Source: Vibrio inusitatus
GTDB lineage: Bacteria; Pseudomonadota; Gammaproteobacteria; Enterobacterales; Vibrionaceae
Direction of reading: 5' to 3'
Assembly: GCA_024346935.1 (NCBI GenBank)
Contig: AP024878.1
Coordinates: 992,001 to 1,056,000, forward strand
Length of the DNA: 64,000 nt
The notes below the pieces were generated by a model. The model saw nothing but the letters and a program-made list of their open reading frames with translations. It ran no database searches and was not told where the DNA came from. The position numbers were made by a program, and so were the translations under genes. Below are positions 27,019-37,227 of this stretch, piece after piece; position 1 is the first letter of the stretch; each line of letters starts with the position of its first letter.

Positions 27019-27500
27019 ATCCTAGACGTAAAAAGAGAATGGGCTTGATTGTCGCTCTATTAGTTGGTTTGGGAGCTACGATAGGTTTAATGCTGTATGC
27101 ACTAAATCAAAATATGGATTTGTTCTATACGCCGACTGAGATCGTAAACGGTAAGAGTAACGGTGACAAACCAGAGATCGGCCAGCGCCTACGTATTGGT
27201 GGTATGGTTGTGGCGGGCACCGTCTCACGCGATTCAGAATCGTTACGAGTCTCTTTTGATGTTGCGGACATAGGTCCTGCGGTCACGGTGACTTATGATG
27301 GCATTTTGCCTGATTTGTTCCGTGAAGGGCAGGGTATCGTCGCCCAAGGCGTTTTGACTGACAGCCATACTGTTGAAGCCTTTGAAGTATTAGCAAAGCA
27401 CGACGAAGAATACATGCCACCAGAGATTGCAGAAGCAATGAAAGTGGTTCACGAGCCTCTTGAGTATACTCAAGAACAAAAACAAGGAAGTGCTCAATGA
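27015..27500 (+). CDS. ccmE: CcmE, periplasmic haem chaperone
   Basis: 161 residues, anchored by helix 12-30. The OB-fold domain ends with [13 protein letters not shown]; His129 is the covalent haem attachment residue and Tyr133 the axial ligand of the family. CcmE carries haem from CcmCD to CcmF. Overlaps ccmD and ccmF by 4 bp each. Confidence 0.95.
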   Translation: MNPRRKKRMGLIVALLVGLGATIGLMLYALNQNMDLFYTPTEIVNGKSNGDKPEIGQRLRIGGMVVAGTVSRDSESLRVSFDVADIGPAVTVTYDGILPDLFREGQGIVAQGVLTDSHTVEAFEVLAKHDEEYMPPEIAEAMKVVHEPLEYTQEQKQGSAQ

Positions 27501-29455
27501 TTGCTGAGTTAGGGCATTTTGCCCTCATCGTTTCACTCGCGATGGCGGTTTTGTTGAGTGTGTTGCCTTTATGGGGCGCCTCTAAAAACAATGCGCTATT
27601 GATGAACACGTCAAGACCTTTGTCTTGGGGTATGTTTATTCTGCTGGCGATTTCGTTTTACATATTGTGCTGGTCTTTCTATCACAACGATTTTACGCTT
27701 CAGTATGTAGCGAACAACTCCAATAGTGCTTTGCCTTGGTACTACCGCATTACAGCGGTTTGGGGTGCGCACGAAGGTTCATTGCTACTTTGGGTATTGA
27801 TCCAAGCTGCTTGGACGGTTGCCGTTGCTACTTTCAGTAAGGGAATGCCTCAAGAATCTGTTGCTCGCGTACTCGCAGTGATGGGCCTAATTACTGTGGG
27901 TTTCTTGCTGTTTATTATCGTCACTTCGAACCCATTTGATAGGACACTGCCTTACTTCCCTGTTGATGGTCGCGATCTTAACCCACTGCTTCAAGATCCC
28001 GGTTTGATTATTCACCCACCAATGTTGTACATGGGTTACGTAGGTTTCTCCGTCGCGTTCTCATTTGCTATTGCTTCTTTGATGACGGGTCGACTTGATA
28101 CTGCATGGGCGCGTTGGTCAAGACCTTGGACAATTGCGGCATGGTCATTTTTAACCGTCGGTATTGCTCTTGGTTCTTGGTGGGCTTATTACGAACTTGG
28201 CTGGGGTGGCTGGTGGTTCTGGGATCCAGTAGAGAATGCGTCGTTTATGCCTTGGCTAGCGGGTACTGCATTGATGCACTCATTAGCAGTAACTGAAAAG
28301 CGCGGAACCTTCAAGGCTTGGACAGTGCTATTAGCAATTTCTGCTTTCTCATTGAGCTTGCTCGGCACCTTCTTAGTTCGCTCAGGCATCTTGGTCTCGG
28401 TACACGCATTTGCTTCGGATCCCTCTCGTGGCATGTTCATACTGGGTTTCTTAGTGTTTGTTATCGGAGGCTCTCTATTACTGTTTGCTTTAAAAGGCTC
28501 TTCAGTACGAGTACGTGGCAACTTTGACTTGGTGTCTCGTGAAAACGCGCTACTGGCAAACAATGTGTTATTGGTCGCCGCTTTGGTTGTCGTACTTGTA
28601 GGTACGTTATTACCATTAGTACACAAACAGATTGGTCTGGGCTCGGTTTCTATTGGTGCTCCGTTCTTCAATACATTGTTTACGTGGTTGATGGTGCCGT
28701 TTGCCTTCTTACTAGGCATTGGTCCTTTGATGCGCTGGAAACGTGACAGCATTGCGAACTTTACCAAGCCAATCGTGATCAGTGGGGTTATCTCACTGGT
28801 ATTGGGCGCGGTAATGGTGACATTGCTAGGTGAGCGCTTTACTGGTTTGGCATACCTTGGATGGGTGATGGCGTTGTGGATCATTTGTCTACACTCGTTT
28901 GAACTTTATACAAGAGCGACCCATCGTCACTCATTTGCAACGGGTATCACTAAGCTACCTCGCAATCACTGGGCGATGATGTCTGCTCATATTGGTTTGG
29001 CTGTGACGGTGATTGGTATCGCCATGGTGCAAAATTACAGTATCGAACGCGATGTGCGTCTTGCTCCTGGTGATAACTTCGAGATTGAAGGTTACAACTT
29101 CTATTTTGATAAGGTCCGCGATAACGACGGTCCTAACTACGATGGATATATTGCTGATTTTGACATTACAAAAGATGGCAAACACATCAATACGTTACAT
29201 GCAGAAAAGCGTTTTTACACGACTGCTCGTTCTATGATGACAGAAGCGGCGATTGATGCTGGCGTTACTCGTGATTTGTATATAGCGATGGGTGAGAAGC
29301 TTGATGATGGCGTTTCTTGGGCTGTGCGTATTTATTACAAACCGTTCGTTCGTTGGATCTGGGCAGGTAGTTTGTTGATGGCTATCGGCGGTGCTATTGC
29401 AATCAGTGATAGACGCTACCGCTTTCGCAATAAAGTGGTAAACAAGGAGTCGTAA
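27497..29455 (+). CDS. ccmF: CcmF, cytochrome c haem lyase subunit
   Basis: 652 residues with many membrane helices. The WWD domain reads [19 protein letters not shown] near residue 240; [12 protein letters not shown] and the family's conserved C-terminal periplasmic region ([20 protein letters not shown]) are present. CcmF with CcmH/CcmI transfers haem from CcmE to apocytochrome c. Full length; shares its last base with the ccmG start. Confidence 0.95.
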   Translation: MIAELGHFALIVSLAMAVLLSVLPLWGASKNNALLMNTSRPLSWGMFILLAISFYILCWSFYHNDFTLQYVANNSNSALPWYYRITAVWGAHEGSLLLWVLIQAAWTVAVATFSKGMPQESVARVLAVMGLITVGFLLFIIVTSNPFDRTLPYFPVDGRDLNPLLQDPGLIIHPPMLYMGYVGFSVAFSFAIASLMTGRLDTAWARWSRPWTIAAWSFLTVGIALGSWWAYYELGWGGWWFWDPVENASFMPWLAGTALMHSLAVTEKRGTFKAWTVLLAISAFSLSLLGTFLVRSGILVSVHAFASDPSRGMFILGFLVFVIGGSLLLFALKGSSVRVRGNFDLVSRENALLANNVLLVAALVVVLVGTLLPLVHKQIGLGSVSIGAPFFNTLFTWLMVPFAFLLGIGPLMRWKRDSIANFTKPIVISGVISLVLGAVMVTLLGERFTGLAYLGWVMALWIICLHSFELYTRATHRHSFATGITKLPRNHWAMMSAHIGLAVTVIGIAMVQNYSIERDVRLAPGDNFEIEGYNFYFDKVRDNDGPNYDGYIADFDITKDGKHINTLHAEKRFYTTARSMMTEAAIDAGVTRDLYIAMGEKLDDGVSWAVRIYYKPFVRWIWAGSLLMAIGGAIAISDRRYRFRNKVVNKES

Positions 29456-30009
29456 TGAATAAGAAAGTATTATTTGTACCTCTAGTGATGTTTATGATTC
29501 TAGCTATGGTGTTTGCTACCCAGTTAACTCGCAACGCTGGGGGCGATGACCCTACTAAGCTGGAATCAGTTCTGATTGGAAAACAAGTGCCAGTGTTTAA
29601 GCTTGAGGATTTAGAAACAGAAGGCTTACAACACGATCAGGCCATTTTTACGGGTCAACCTTTGCTTCTTAATGTTTGGGCAACTTGGTGTCCTACTTGT
29701 TATGCCGAGCATCAGTACCTTAATGAACTGTCTGCTCAAGGCGTGAAGATCATAGGCTTGAATTACAAAGACGATCGCGGTAAAGCCATCAAATGGCTAC
29801 GAGATCTCGGTAATCCTTACATGGTTAGCTTGTTCGATGGCCGAGGAATGCTAGGGCTTGATCTAGGAGTTTACGGCGCACCAGAAACCTTCTTGATTGA
29901 TGCTGATGGCGTGATTCGCTATCGTCATGTGGGTGATGTAAATGCCACAAACTGGCGTGAAAAACTAGGGCCGATGTATCAAGAGATGCTTGATGAGGTG
30001 AAGTCATGA
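29455..30009 (+). CDS. ccmG: CcmG/DsbE thiol-disulfide oxidoreductase
   Basis: 184 residues: N-terminal membrane anchor and thioredoxin fold with the active site ATWCPTCYAEH (Cys79, Cys82) and the cis-Pro segment YGAPETFLID. It reduces the CXXCH disulphide of apocytochrome c or of CcmH. Overlaps ccmH by 4 bp. Confidence 0.95.
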   Translation: MNKKVLFVPLVMFMILAMVFATQLTRNAGGDDPTKLESVLIGKQVPVFKLEDLETEGLQHDQAIFTGQPLLLNVWATWCPTCYAEHQYLNELSAQGVKIIGLNYKDDRGKAIKWLRDLGNPYMVSLFDGRGMLGLDLGVYGAPETFLIDADGVIRYRHVGDVNATNWREKLGPMYQEMLDEVKS

Positions 30010-30482
30010 AAAAATGGTTAATTGCCTTAGTTGCTTCAATGATGATGAGCATGACAGCGTTTGCTGTTATCGAAATACATGAATTTGATTCTCCAGAACA
30101 AGAGCAACAGTTTCATGAGCTGAACCAAACGCTGCGTTGCCCTAAATGTCAAAATAACACTATCGGTGATTCTAATGCAGAGCTAGCCCTTGATCTTCGT
30201 GAGAAAGTTTACGAGATGACCAAAGAGGGTAAGTCTAAGCAAGAGATCGTAGATTATATGGTAGCTCGTTACGGCAACTTTGTGACCTATCAGCCACCGT
30301 TTACCGCAGCCACTGCCATTTTGTGGCTTGGACCACTGTGCGTAGTATTGATCGGTTTCGGTTTTATTCTCACTAGAAGCCGACGTAAACCTGCCAAGGC
30401 TGCAAAGAGTACACCACTCAGTGCAGAAGAGCAGCAACGCCTTGATGCCTTGCTTAAAGAAGACAATGGAGACAACAAATAA
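30006..30482 (+). CDS. ccmH: CcmH, apocytochrome thiol-reduction protein
   Basis: 158 residues. Signal peptide, then the LRCPKCQNN motif (Cys45, Cys48) in a three-helix periplasmic domain, a membrane helix near 103-122 and a charged tail. It receives electrons from CcmG and presents reduced apocytochrome. The long E. coli CcmH is split here into ccmH and ccmI, as in most Vibrio and Pseudomonas. Confidence 0.93.
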   Translation: MKKWLIALVASMMMSMTAFAVIEIHEFDSPEQEQQFHELNQTLRCPKCQNNTIGDSNAELALDLREKVYEMTKEGKSKQEIVDYMVARYGNFVTYQPPFTAATAILWLGPLCVVLIGFGFILTRSRRKPAKAAKSTPLSAEEQQRLDALLKEDNGDNK

Positions 30483-31702
30483 TGACGTTGTTTTGGATTT
30501 CTACCCTAGTTATTGTCCTCTTTTCGGCGGCACTAATTGTAATTCCTCTGATCCGCAAAAAAGCGGTCAATGATGCTGAGCGTCGTGATGAGCTTAACAA
30601 AGCTATATTTAAAGAACGTGTCGCTGAACTGGGCGTCGAAGATGAAGAAGGTATCGTCGTTGATAAAGACGAGCTGATTGTCGATTTGAAGCAAGCACTG
30701 CTTGATGATATCCCCGAGGATCAGCAGTTAGCATCGACTAAGCTGGCATCGCCAATATTGGTTTCTGTTGTATCAGCGGTACTTTTATTAGGTGTGTCAT
30801 ATGGCTTCTATGCAAAGTTTGGCGCGATTAACGACGTCAAGCAATGGCAAGAAGTGAGTGCTAATTTACCTGCTTTGAGTAAAAAGTTAATGGATGCCAA
30901 TGGACAGCCATTGACTGATGATGAACTTAAAGATCTTACTTTGGCACTAAGAACCAGTCTGCATAAAAACAGTGATGATGCGACCGGTTGGCTTTTATTG
31001 GGTCGTATCGGACTGGCTAATCGTGATATCGAGACCGCCATTGGTGCAATGGAGCGCGCTCGAAAGCTAGAGCCGGAAAATCCTGATATTCAGCTAGGGC
31101 TAGCTCAAGCGCTAACGTTATCAGGTGATGAAGTCGATCAACTTGAAGCAGAACGCCTTCTTCATGATTTGCTACGTAAAGATTATGTCGACTTACGTGT
31201 GTTTTCACTACTTGCCTTTAGTGCATTTGAGAAACAAGACTATGCTGGCGCAATTCGCTACTGGAGAACCATGCAGCAGCTGATTGGCCCTGATGATGGC
31301 CGTTATGAGATGTTAGAACGAAGCATCAACAGTGCTCAGCGTAGCTTAGGCACAGAAGGAGAGGCCGCTCCCGGTCTGGTCCGTATTGGTGTTTCATTGT
31401 CAGATAGCGTGGCATTACCAGAGCAAGGTTTTTTGATAGTGTCTGTGCATAGAGCTGATGGTTCACCTATGCCAGTTGCTGCAGCGCGCTATGGCTTAGG
31501 CACTTTCCCTCGCATGATTATGATGGATGATGGCAACAGTATGCTAGAAGGCCAAAATCTATCAGATTTGGAAGAGTTCATTGTACGTGCACGTATTGAT
31601 ACTGACGGCAATGTCTCAACTAAAGAAGGTGACTGGTATGGTGAGAGTGCAGTGACGACTAAAGGGGAAGATGTTAATTTAGTCATTAATAGTCAATACT
31701 AG
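30482..31702 (+). CDS. ccmI: CcmI, TPR apocytochrome c chaperone
   Basis: 406 residues: one helix at 3-22, a cytoplasmic loop, a second helix near 85-105, then a periplasmic TPR region (GWLLLGRIGLANRDIETAIG and following repeats, about 155-280) and a C-terminal domain specific to CcmI. It binds the C-terminal helix of apocytochromes. Last gene of the ccm operon. Confidence 0.9.
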   Translation: MTLFWISTLVIVLFSAALIVIPLIRKKAVNDAERRDELNKAIFKERVAELGVEDEEGIVVDKDELIVDLKQALLDDIPEDQQLASTKLASPILVSVVSAVLLLGVSYGFYAKFGAINDVKQWQEVSANLPALSKKLMDANGQPLTDDELKDLTLALRTSLHKNSDDATGWLLLGRIGLANRDIETAIGAMERARKLEPENPDIQLGLAQALTLSGDEVDQLEAERLLHDLLRKDYVDLRVFSLLAFSAFEKQDYAGAIRYWRTMQQLIGPDDGRYEMLERSINSAQRSLGTEGEAAPGLVRIGVSLSDSVALPEQGFLIVSVHRADGSPMPVAAARYGLGTFPRMIMMDDGNSMLEGQNLSDLEEFIVRARIDTDGNVSTKEGDWYGESAVTTKGEDVNLVINSQY

Positions 31703-31709
31703 TTATTGA

Positions 31710-31736
31710 AGGTGCAAAGGTAGAGCCTTTGCACCT
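31710..31736 (+). terminator. hairpin after ccmI (terminator without a good U tract)
   Basis: Perfect 11-bp stem AGGTGCAAAGG / CCTTTGCACCT with a 5-base loop. It is followed only by AACTCTTTG, so it may be a 3'-end stabiliser or a weak terminator. Confidence 0.6.
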
Positions 31737-31770
31737 AACTCTTTGAATCGACAGGGAACGGATCTCCTAC

Positions 31771-32520
31771 ATGAGTCGAGTTTGGATTTTGATCGTTATA
31801 ATGATGGTAGGCTGTGCCTCTAATCCCGAAGGGGATATAGATGGGGAAGGCTCATCTCATCCCAATGATCCCTTTGAAGGCTTCAACCGCACCATGTGGG
31901 ATTTCAACTATGATATCCTTGATCCCTATTTCGTTCGTCCTGTCTCCCTCGCTTATACTGGCTACACCCCTGGTTTTATTCGAACCGGCATTAGTAATTT
32001 CCTTGCTCATTTGGATGAACCGTCAAGTGTTGTCAACAACCTACTGATGGGTAATGGCACCCTAGCGCTCAATCATTTTAATCGCTTCTGGATAAACACA
32101 ACCTTTGGGGTAGTGGGCCTTTACGATGCTGCCGCACATGGTGGTTTAGCAAAAGAAGAGAACAGAGCATTCAGTGATGTTCTTGGTAATTGGGGTTTGG
32201 GAAGCGGATGGTATTTCATGTTACCAGGCTATGGCCCTTATACACTTCGAGAGGTGGGCGATTTTGCTGATGGGCTTTATCCAACGCTTTCTTATCTGAA
32301 TATATGGGCAAGCTTTGGTAAGTGGGTCTTTGAAGGAATGGAAACTCGCTCTGCACTGGTCGCACAAGAAGCGCTACTTGAGAACTCACCAGATCCTTAT
32401 GCGTTATCTAGAGATGCTTACCTACAGCGCCGTGACTACAAAGCAGATATTGCTGATAATGAAGCGGTTGATGAAGAGGAAGAAGACTTTTTGGATGACT
32501 ATTTGGATGAGGAGTTTTAA
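31771..32520 (+). CDS. mlaA: MlaA/VacJ outer-membrane phospholipid-removal lipoprotein
   Basis: 249 residues. Signal peptide with VGCAS (Cys15); then NDPFEGFNRTMWDFNYDILD, FLAHLDEPSSVVNNLLMGN and FMLPGYGPYTLREVGDFAD, the characteristic MlaA blocks. MlaA sits in the outer membrane and extracts surface-exposed phospholipid for the Mla retrograde system. The C-terminal tail is highly acidic (about 225-249). Monocistronic. Confidence 0.93.
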   Translation: MSRVWILIVIMMVGCASNPEGDIDGEGSSHPNDPFEGFNRTMWDFNYDILDPYFVRPVSLAYTGYTPGFIRTGISNFLAHLDEPSSVVNNLLMGNGTLALNHFNRFWINTTFGVVGLYDAAAHGGLAKEENRAFSDVLGNWGLGSGWYFMLPGYGPYTLREVGDFADGLYPTLSYLNIWASFGKWVFEGMETRSALVAQEALLENSPDPYALSRDAYLQRRDYKADIADNEAVDEEEEDFLDDYLDEEF

Positions 32521-32735
32521 TTTCCTCTCTTTTACATATGAATAGTCATCACTATTCTAGAATGCAAATCTGCTACTAATTACCATCTACCCATCTACCC
32601 ATCTGATTTTAAACGATTAACCGGTTTACCTTTCCTTACATCCTGTCATTTTTCCGCAATTAAAATTCACCAAATTGTTCATTTTATTTAAGTACTCTCC
32701 TCTGGATTTTTTAGACAACCATTATTGGGGAAAAC

Positions 32736-34883
32736 ATGAAACTAAAGCTAAGTGTTCTGGCCGTTGCCAGTGCTGTTTTACTAGCTGGGTGTAACGATAG
32801 TTTAAACGATGGCTCAAACGATACGACAGATAAAGATCAGCCACCTGTAGAAGTCTCGGGCGTTAAAATCGCATTTATGCCGGATATCCATTTTCATGAT
32901 GTGTACGGTGACTTCAAGGATGGTTCATTTGATGGCTTATACAATAGTGTCACTGGCAAGGGCGCCACTATTCGCACCATGCAATCCCAAATGGAATCAA
33001 CGCGTCTTTTTAACGAAAACTATTTTGCGATGATTGCAGCTCTTGATGATGTTGTAGAGCGCGGAATTAAGCACGTTGCGCTACCGGGTGACTTTAGTGA
33101 TGACGGACAACCTGTGCACATGCGAGGCTTGGTTGAAATTTTTGATCACTATGCAGAAAAATACGATTTAGAATTCTTTGCCGCACCCGGTAACCACGAT
33201 CCAACACGTCCATTTAGTATCCCAAATGGTAAGAGTGATTATCTTGGCGAGGGAGGCAAAGAGCAACGTATCTATAGCCGAGGCACAGAGCACTGTAATG
33301 GTTACGCAGGTGACTGGACAATCGTCCAAGGTGATTGGGACTTGCCACAAGTTTGTAGCGAAGAGGTACAAGAGTGGGGCTACAAAGAAATCATGGATAT
33401 TCTTGCGCCACACGGCTTCCACCCAACACCAGAACACTTCTATTTTGAAACGCCATATTCGTCCCATGGCGCTCGTGAGCATTACCGTTACGAAACGGCT
33501 TATATAGAATCAAAGTTCGAAAACAGATTCTTCGAAATTTGCCATGAAGGTACTGGCGGTGACTACAAGAAAGAAGGCTATACATCATGTTCAATGGTTC
33601 CGGATACGACCTATTTAGTTGAACCTATTGAGGGTGTTTGGTTAATGGCAATTGATGCCAACGTATATCGTCCAAAAGCTGGCTCTGATGACAACTCAGA
33701 GAATGGTAATGACTTTGATGGTTCGAGCAACGCTGGCTATAACATGATGCTGACTCACAAAGAGCATGTTATTGAGTGGATAGCTGATACCGTTGAAGCA
33801 GCAAAAGAGCAAAACAAGGTACTTATCTCGTTTAGCCACTTCCCGATGACAGACTTCTACAACGGCGCTTCAGAAGAGATTGAAGACATCTTCGGTGAAG
33901 GTAACTTCCAGCTTAAGCGTGTTCCAGAAGATGATACATCTAGAGCACTGGCACAAACCGGTCTAGGCATCCATGTCGGTGGTCATATGCACTTCAATGA
34001 TACTGGCAAAAAGCAGTACAACATTGGTGGTGAGACCTACACTTTGTTCAACATTCAAGCGCCGTCGTTAGCAGGCTATATTCCCGCTTACAAGGTTCTT
34101 GAGATTCTTCCTCAAGGCCAAGTTGAAGTAGAAACTGTTATTATCGAAGAAGTTCCTCGCTTTAATGAGCTATTTGAGCACTATGCTGAAGAGCATGCAC
34201 ATCTAACTGCGATGGGGAAAGAGGATGCATGGACTCGTGAGATCCTAGACTCTAAAGATTATTATCAGCTAACAGATTGGCATATTAAGGAACTAACTCG
34301 ACTGCGTTTCTTGCCAAATGAGTGGCCACAAGACCTGAAAAATATGCTGTTTAATATGGATGGCAAGCAGATGCTTATCCTATCTAAGCTAGAAACCGAC
34401 ATTACGGTTTGTCAGCTAAAAGCTGCATTAGATATCCCATGTACAGATGCGTTTGCTAACGAAGATCTGGACAAGTTCCTGCAAGATTGGACTAAAGCAA
34501 AGGAGAAGGCGACAGTTCTTGCTAATCAGCATGGTATGAGCCTGATGTCTTTCGCTGAGTGGGACGGTACTGAATTAGCGACTGACTTCTATCGTCTGCG
34601 TAATGCTGATGAGCTAGCGTTCCGTGATATCAAACAATCACGTCTTCCACAGTACAAGCTGCTTAGTGATGAGCTTTCAGAAATGAACACAGAGGTGCGT
34701 TTACCAGCTGGTTCTGAAGACCACACACCGGTAGGACAGGTATTCAAAGTACGCTTTGGTACTTTATTCTACATCCTTGACCGTTTCGCAACGGGCGAGG
34801 CAAGTGATCACTTTCTAATTGATACTGAACTGGGCGAAATTATCGACCTGAAGAAGGTAGCAGACCGCGAAGCGATGCTGTAA
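32736..34883 (+). CDS. calcineurin-like metallophosphoesterase lipoprotein
   Basis: 715 residues. Signal peptide with LLAGC (Cys19) and an Asp/Asn-rich linker. The metallophosphoesterase domain has FMPDIHFHD, LPGDFSDDGQ, APGNHDPTR, SFSHFPM and VGGHMHF, the full set of metal ligands. The C-terminal 250 residues form an additional domain I do not recognise. It is not of the CpdB type; substrate unknown. Placed at the cell surface or periplasm by its lipid. Followed by a strong terminator. Confidence 0.8.
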   Translation: MKLKLSVLAVASAVLLAGCNDSLNDGSNDTTDKDQPPVEVSGVKIAFMPDIHFHDVYGDFKDGSFDGLYNSVTGKGATIRTMQSQMESTRLFNENYFAMIAALDDVVERGIKHVALPGDFSDDGQPVHMRGLVEIFDHYAEKYDLEFFAAPGNHDPTRPFSIPNGKSDYLGEGGKEQRIYSRGTEHCNGYAGDWTIVQGDWDLPQVCSEEVQEWGYKEIMDILAPHGFHPTPEHFYFETPYSSHGAREHYRYETAYIESKFENRFFEICHEGTGGDYKKEGYTSCSMVPDTTYLVEPIEGVWLMAIDANVYRPKAGSDDNSENGNDFDGSSNAGYNMMLTHKEHVIEWIADTVEAAKEQNKVLISFSHFPMTDFYNGASEEIEDIFGEGNFQLKRVPEDDTSRALAQTGLGIHVGGHMHFNDTGKKQYNIGGETYTLFNIQAPSLAGYIPAYKVLEILPQGQVEVETVIIEEVPRFNELFEHYAEEHAHLTAMGKEDAWTREILDSKDYYQLTDWHIKELTRLRFLPNEWPQDLKNMLFNMDGKQMLILSKLETDITVCQLKAALDIPCTDAFANEDLDKFLQDWTKAKEKATVLANQHGMSLMSFAEWDGTELATDFYRLRNADELAFRDIKQSRLPQYKLLSDELSEMNTEVRLPAGSEDHTPVGQVFKVRFGTLFYILDRFATGEASDHFLIDTELGEIIDLKKVADREAML

Positions 34884-34903
34884 TTTAAACAAAATAACAC
34901 CGA

Positions 34904-34938
34904 GGGCGAAATCAACGGGTTTGATTTCGCCCTTTTTT
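34904..34938 (+). terminator. terminator after the metallophosphoesterase gene
   Basis: A perfect 12-bp stem GGGCGAAATCAA / TTGATTTCGCCC with a 5-base loop, followed by six T. Confidence 0.92.
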
Positions 34939-34968
34939 GTTTCTCAAATTCGCCCTAGGTTTTAGTTT

Positions 34969-35655
34969 ATGCATCTTGAAAAATTCTCTGATATTTACCA
35001 ACGAGCAGCGAAGCGTAAAGGTGGGAGTGCTCAACTAGAGGCGCGCCTTGCTGTCCCTTTTTCTGCGCAAGATGTGGCGTTGATTCCCGATGATCGTTGG
35101 CTATCCACTTTTAGCCTCAAAGTATTTCAATCAGGGATGTCATGGAAGGTCGTTAGAGATAAGTGGCCTAACTTTGAAGAATTGTTTTTTGGCTTTAAGC
35201 CAGAATTACTATTAATGCTTTCTGATGAGCACTGGGAAACCAAAGCAAGGGATCCTAAAATCATTCGCCATTTTGGTAAAGTGATGACGATTAAAACCAA
35301 TGCTGAAATGTTGATGGATGCGAGACTAACACACGGTTCATTTGCCAAAATGGTCTCCCAGTGGCCAGCAGACAACATTACCGGTCTGTGGGACCATCTT
35401 AAAAAGCATGGCGCTAGGTTAGGGGGTAACACCGGCCCTTATGCATTACGTCAAATGGGTGTAGATACTTTTATCTTATCCTCAGATGTTGAAAGCTATT
35501 TGCGAAATTATGGGATTATTGATGGTGGGCGTGATACTAAAAAATCCCGAAGCGCAGCAAACCAAGCATTTTGCCACTGGCAACAAGAATCCGGTAGAAG
35601 CTTGAGTGAGATAAGTCAGGTGATTGCGTTTAGTTGTGGGGATAATAGGGTTTAG
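34969..35655 (+). CDS. DNA-3-methyladenine glycosylase I (Tag)-like protein
   Basis: 228 residues with the helix-hairpin-helix glycosylase pattern of Tag: WLSTFSLKVFQSGMSWKVVRDKWP corresponds to the substrate-pocket block, and RDPKIIRHFGKVMTIKTNAE to the region after it. Tag removes 3-methyladenine from alkylated DNA. However, the N-terminal Cys and His that form the zinc snap of E. coli Tag are not present, and the only late cysteines are in FCHWQQ and SCGD. It is therefore a diverged relative whose activity is uncertain. Its stop codon overlaps the start of a 7-bp repeat tract. Confidence 0.72.
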   Translation: MHLEKFSDIYQRAAKRKGGSAQLEARLAVPFSAQDVALIPDDRWLSTFSLKVFQSGMSWKVVRDKWPNFEELFFGFKPELLLMLSDEHWETKARDPKIIRHFGKVMTIKTNAEMLMDARLTHGSFAKMVSQWPADNITGLWDHLKKHGARLGGNTGPYALRQMGVDTFILSSDVESYLRNYGIIDGGRDTKKSRSAANQAFCHWQQESGRSLSEISQVIAFSCGDNRV

Positions 35656-35723
35656 CTACAAGCTACAAGCTATAAGCTATAAGCTATAAGCTATAAGCTA
35701 TAAGCTATAAGCTACAAGCTATA
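35654..35723. repeat. heptanucleotide tandem repeat (10 x 7 bp)
   Basis: Ten uninterrupted units of AGCTAYA: two AGCTACA, six AGCTATA, one AGCTACA, one AGCTATA. The tract begins inside the TAG stop codon of the Tag-like gene. Tracts of this form are prone to copy-number change by slippage. Confidence 0.9.
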
Positions 35724-35777
35724 AGCGTGACTTTTATACACAAGTTAGGTTAAATCGGCTGTTAGATTCTTGGTAAG

Positions 35778-37196
35778 CAATGACGCGTTTATCTAGTCTA
35801 GTAGTGTGAAAAACAATAATCCTAGTCATCCCCAAGCGCTTCTATCGGGGATCTGTGAACGCACAAGCTAAAGATTGCCGATAAGAGACTTCGGCAATGA
35901 CGCGTTTATCTAGTCTAGTAGTGTGAAAACAATAATCCGAGTCATCCCCGAGCGCTTCTATCGGGGATCTGTGAACGCACAAGCCGAAGATTGCCGATAA
36001 GAGACTTCGGCAATGACGTGTTTACCTAGGCTAATAGTGTGGACAAGGAATAATCCGAGTCGTCCCTGAGTGCTTCTATCGGGGAACTGTGAACGCACAA
36101 GCTAAAGATTGCTGATAAGAGATCTCGGCAATGACGGGTTTACCTAGGCTAATAGTGTGGACAAGGAATAATTCGAGTCATCCCCGAGTGCTTCTATCGG
36201 GGGACTGTGAACGCACAAGCAGAAGATTGCCGATAAGAGACTTCGGCAATGACGTGTTTACCTAGGCTAATAGTGTGGACAAGGAATAATCGGAGTCGTC
36301 CCTGAGCGCTTCTATCGGGGATCTGTAAACTTACAGGCTAAAGATTGCCGATAAGAGACTTCGGCAATGACGTGTTTACCGAGGCTAATAGTGTGGACAA
36401 GGAATAATTCGAGTCACCCCCCAGCGCTTCTATCGGGGATCTGTGAACGCACAAGCTAAAGATTGCCGATAAGAGATCTCGGCAATGACGGGTTTACCTA
36501 GGCTAATAGTGTGGACAAGGAATAATCCGAGTCGTCCCTGAGCGCTTCTATCGGGGATCTGTAAACTTACAGGCTAAAGATTGCCGATAAGAGATCTCGG
36601 CAATGACGGGTTTACCTAGGCTAATAGTGTGGACAAGGAATAATCCGAGTCGTCCCTGAGCGCTTCTATCGGGGATCTGTAAACGCACAAGCTAAAGATT
36701 GCCGATAAGAGACTTCGGCAATGACGTGTTTACCGAGGCTAATAGTGTGGACAAGGAATAATTCGAGTCATCCCCGAGTGCTTCTATCGGGGATCTATAA
36801 ACTTACAGGCTAAAGATTGCCAATAAGAGACCTCGGCAATGACGAGTTTGCCGAGGCTAATAGTGTGGACAAGGAATAATTCGAGTCATCCCCGAGTGCT
36901 TCTATCGGGGATCTGTAAACTTACAGGCTAAAGATTGCCGATAAGAGACCTCGGCAATGACTCGTTTGCCTAGGCGAGTAGTGTGCATAAGGATTAATCT
37001 GGGTCATCCCCTAGCTCTTCTATCGGGGACCTGAGAACGCACAGGTTAAAGATTGCCGATAAGAGGCTTCAGCAATGACGTGTTTATCTAGGCGAGTAGT
37101 GTGCACAACGAATAATCTGGGTCATCCCCGAGCGCTTCTATCGGGGATCTATGAACGCACAAGCTAAAGATTGCCGATAAGAGACTTCGGCAATGG
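35778..37196. repeat. tandem array of twelve ~118-bp units, each with two opposed REP-like hairpins
   Basis: The marker CAATGACG-like segment recurs at 35778, 35895, 36011, 36129, 36247, 36365, 36483, 36601, 36719, 36837, 36955, 37073 and 37191: periods of 117 and 116, then 118 ten times. Every unit has hairpin A, with stem CCCCGA/TCGGGG inside GTCATC...GATCTG, then a ~16-bp spacer, then hairpin B, with stem ATTGCCGA/TCGGCAAT, then a ~40-bp linker containing CCTAGG. Hairpin B is close to the reverse complement of hairpin A, so a unit is two inverted REP-type elements, as in a BIME. Changes in the stems are mostly G-U or compensated. There is no open reading frame in the array. Confidence 0.93.
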
Positions 37197-37227
37197 CTTC
37201 ACTTTAGAGTGTGAAAAGCCTTCAGAC

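Noticed and set aside
28189..28884. 231-codon minus-strand frame inside ccmF
   Set aside because: It is the shadow of ccmF, rich in Ser/Thr/Pro/Asn as expected for an antisense of a hydrophobic protein, with no start signals.
35778..37196. Integron attC/VCR array
   Set aside because: The period (118 bp) is similar to Vibrio VCRs, but there are no cassettes between units, no R'/R'' core sites of GTTRRRY type at matching positions and no integrase. The units are head-to-tail with paired REP-like hairpins.
35778..37196. CRISPR array
   Set aside because: Units are fully repeated including the parts between hairpins, so there are no unique spacers, and no cas genes are nearby.
35778..37196. Coding repeats (repeat protein)
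   Set aside because: 118 is not a multiple of three and no long open frame spans the units on either strand.
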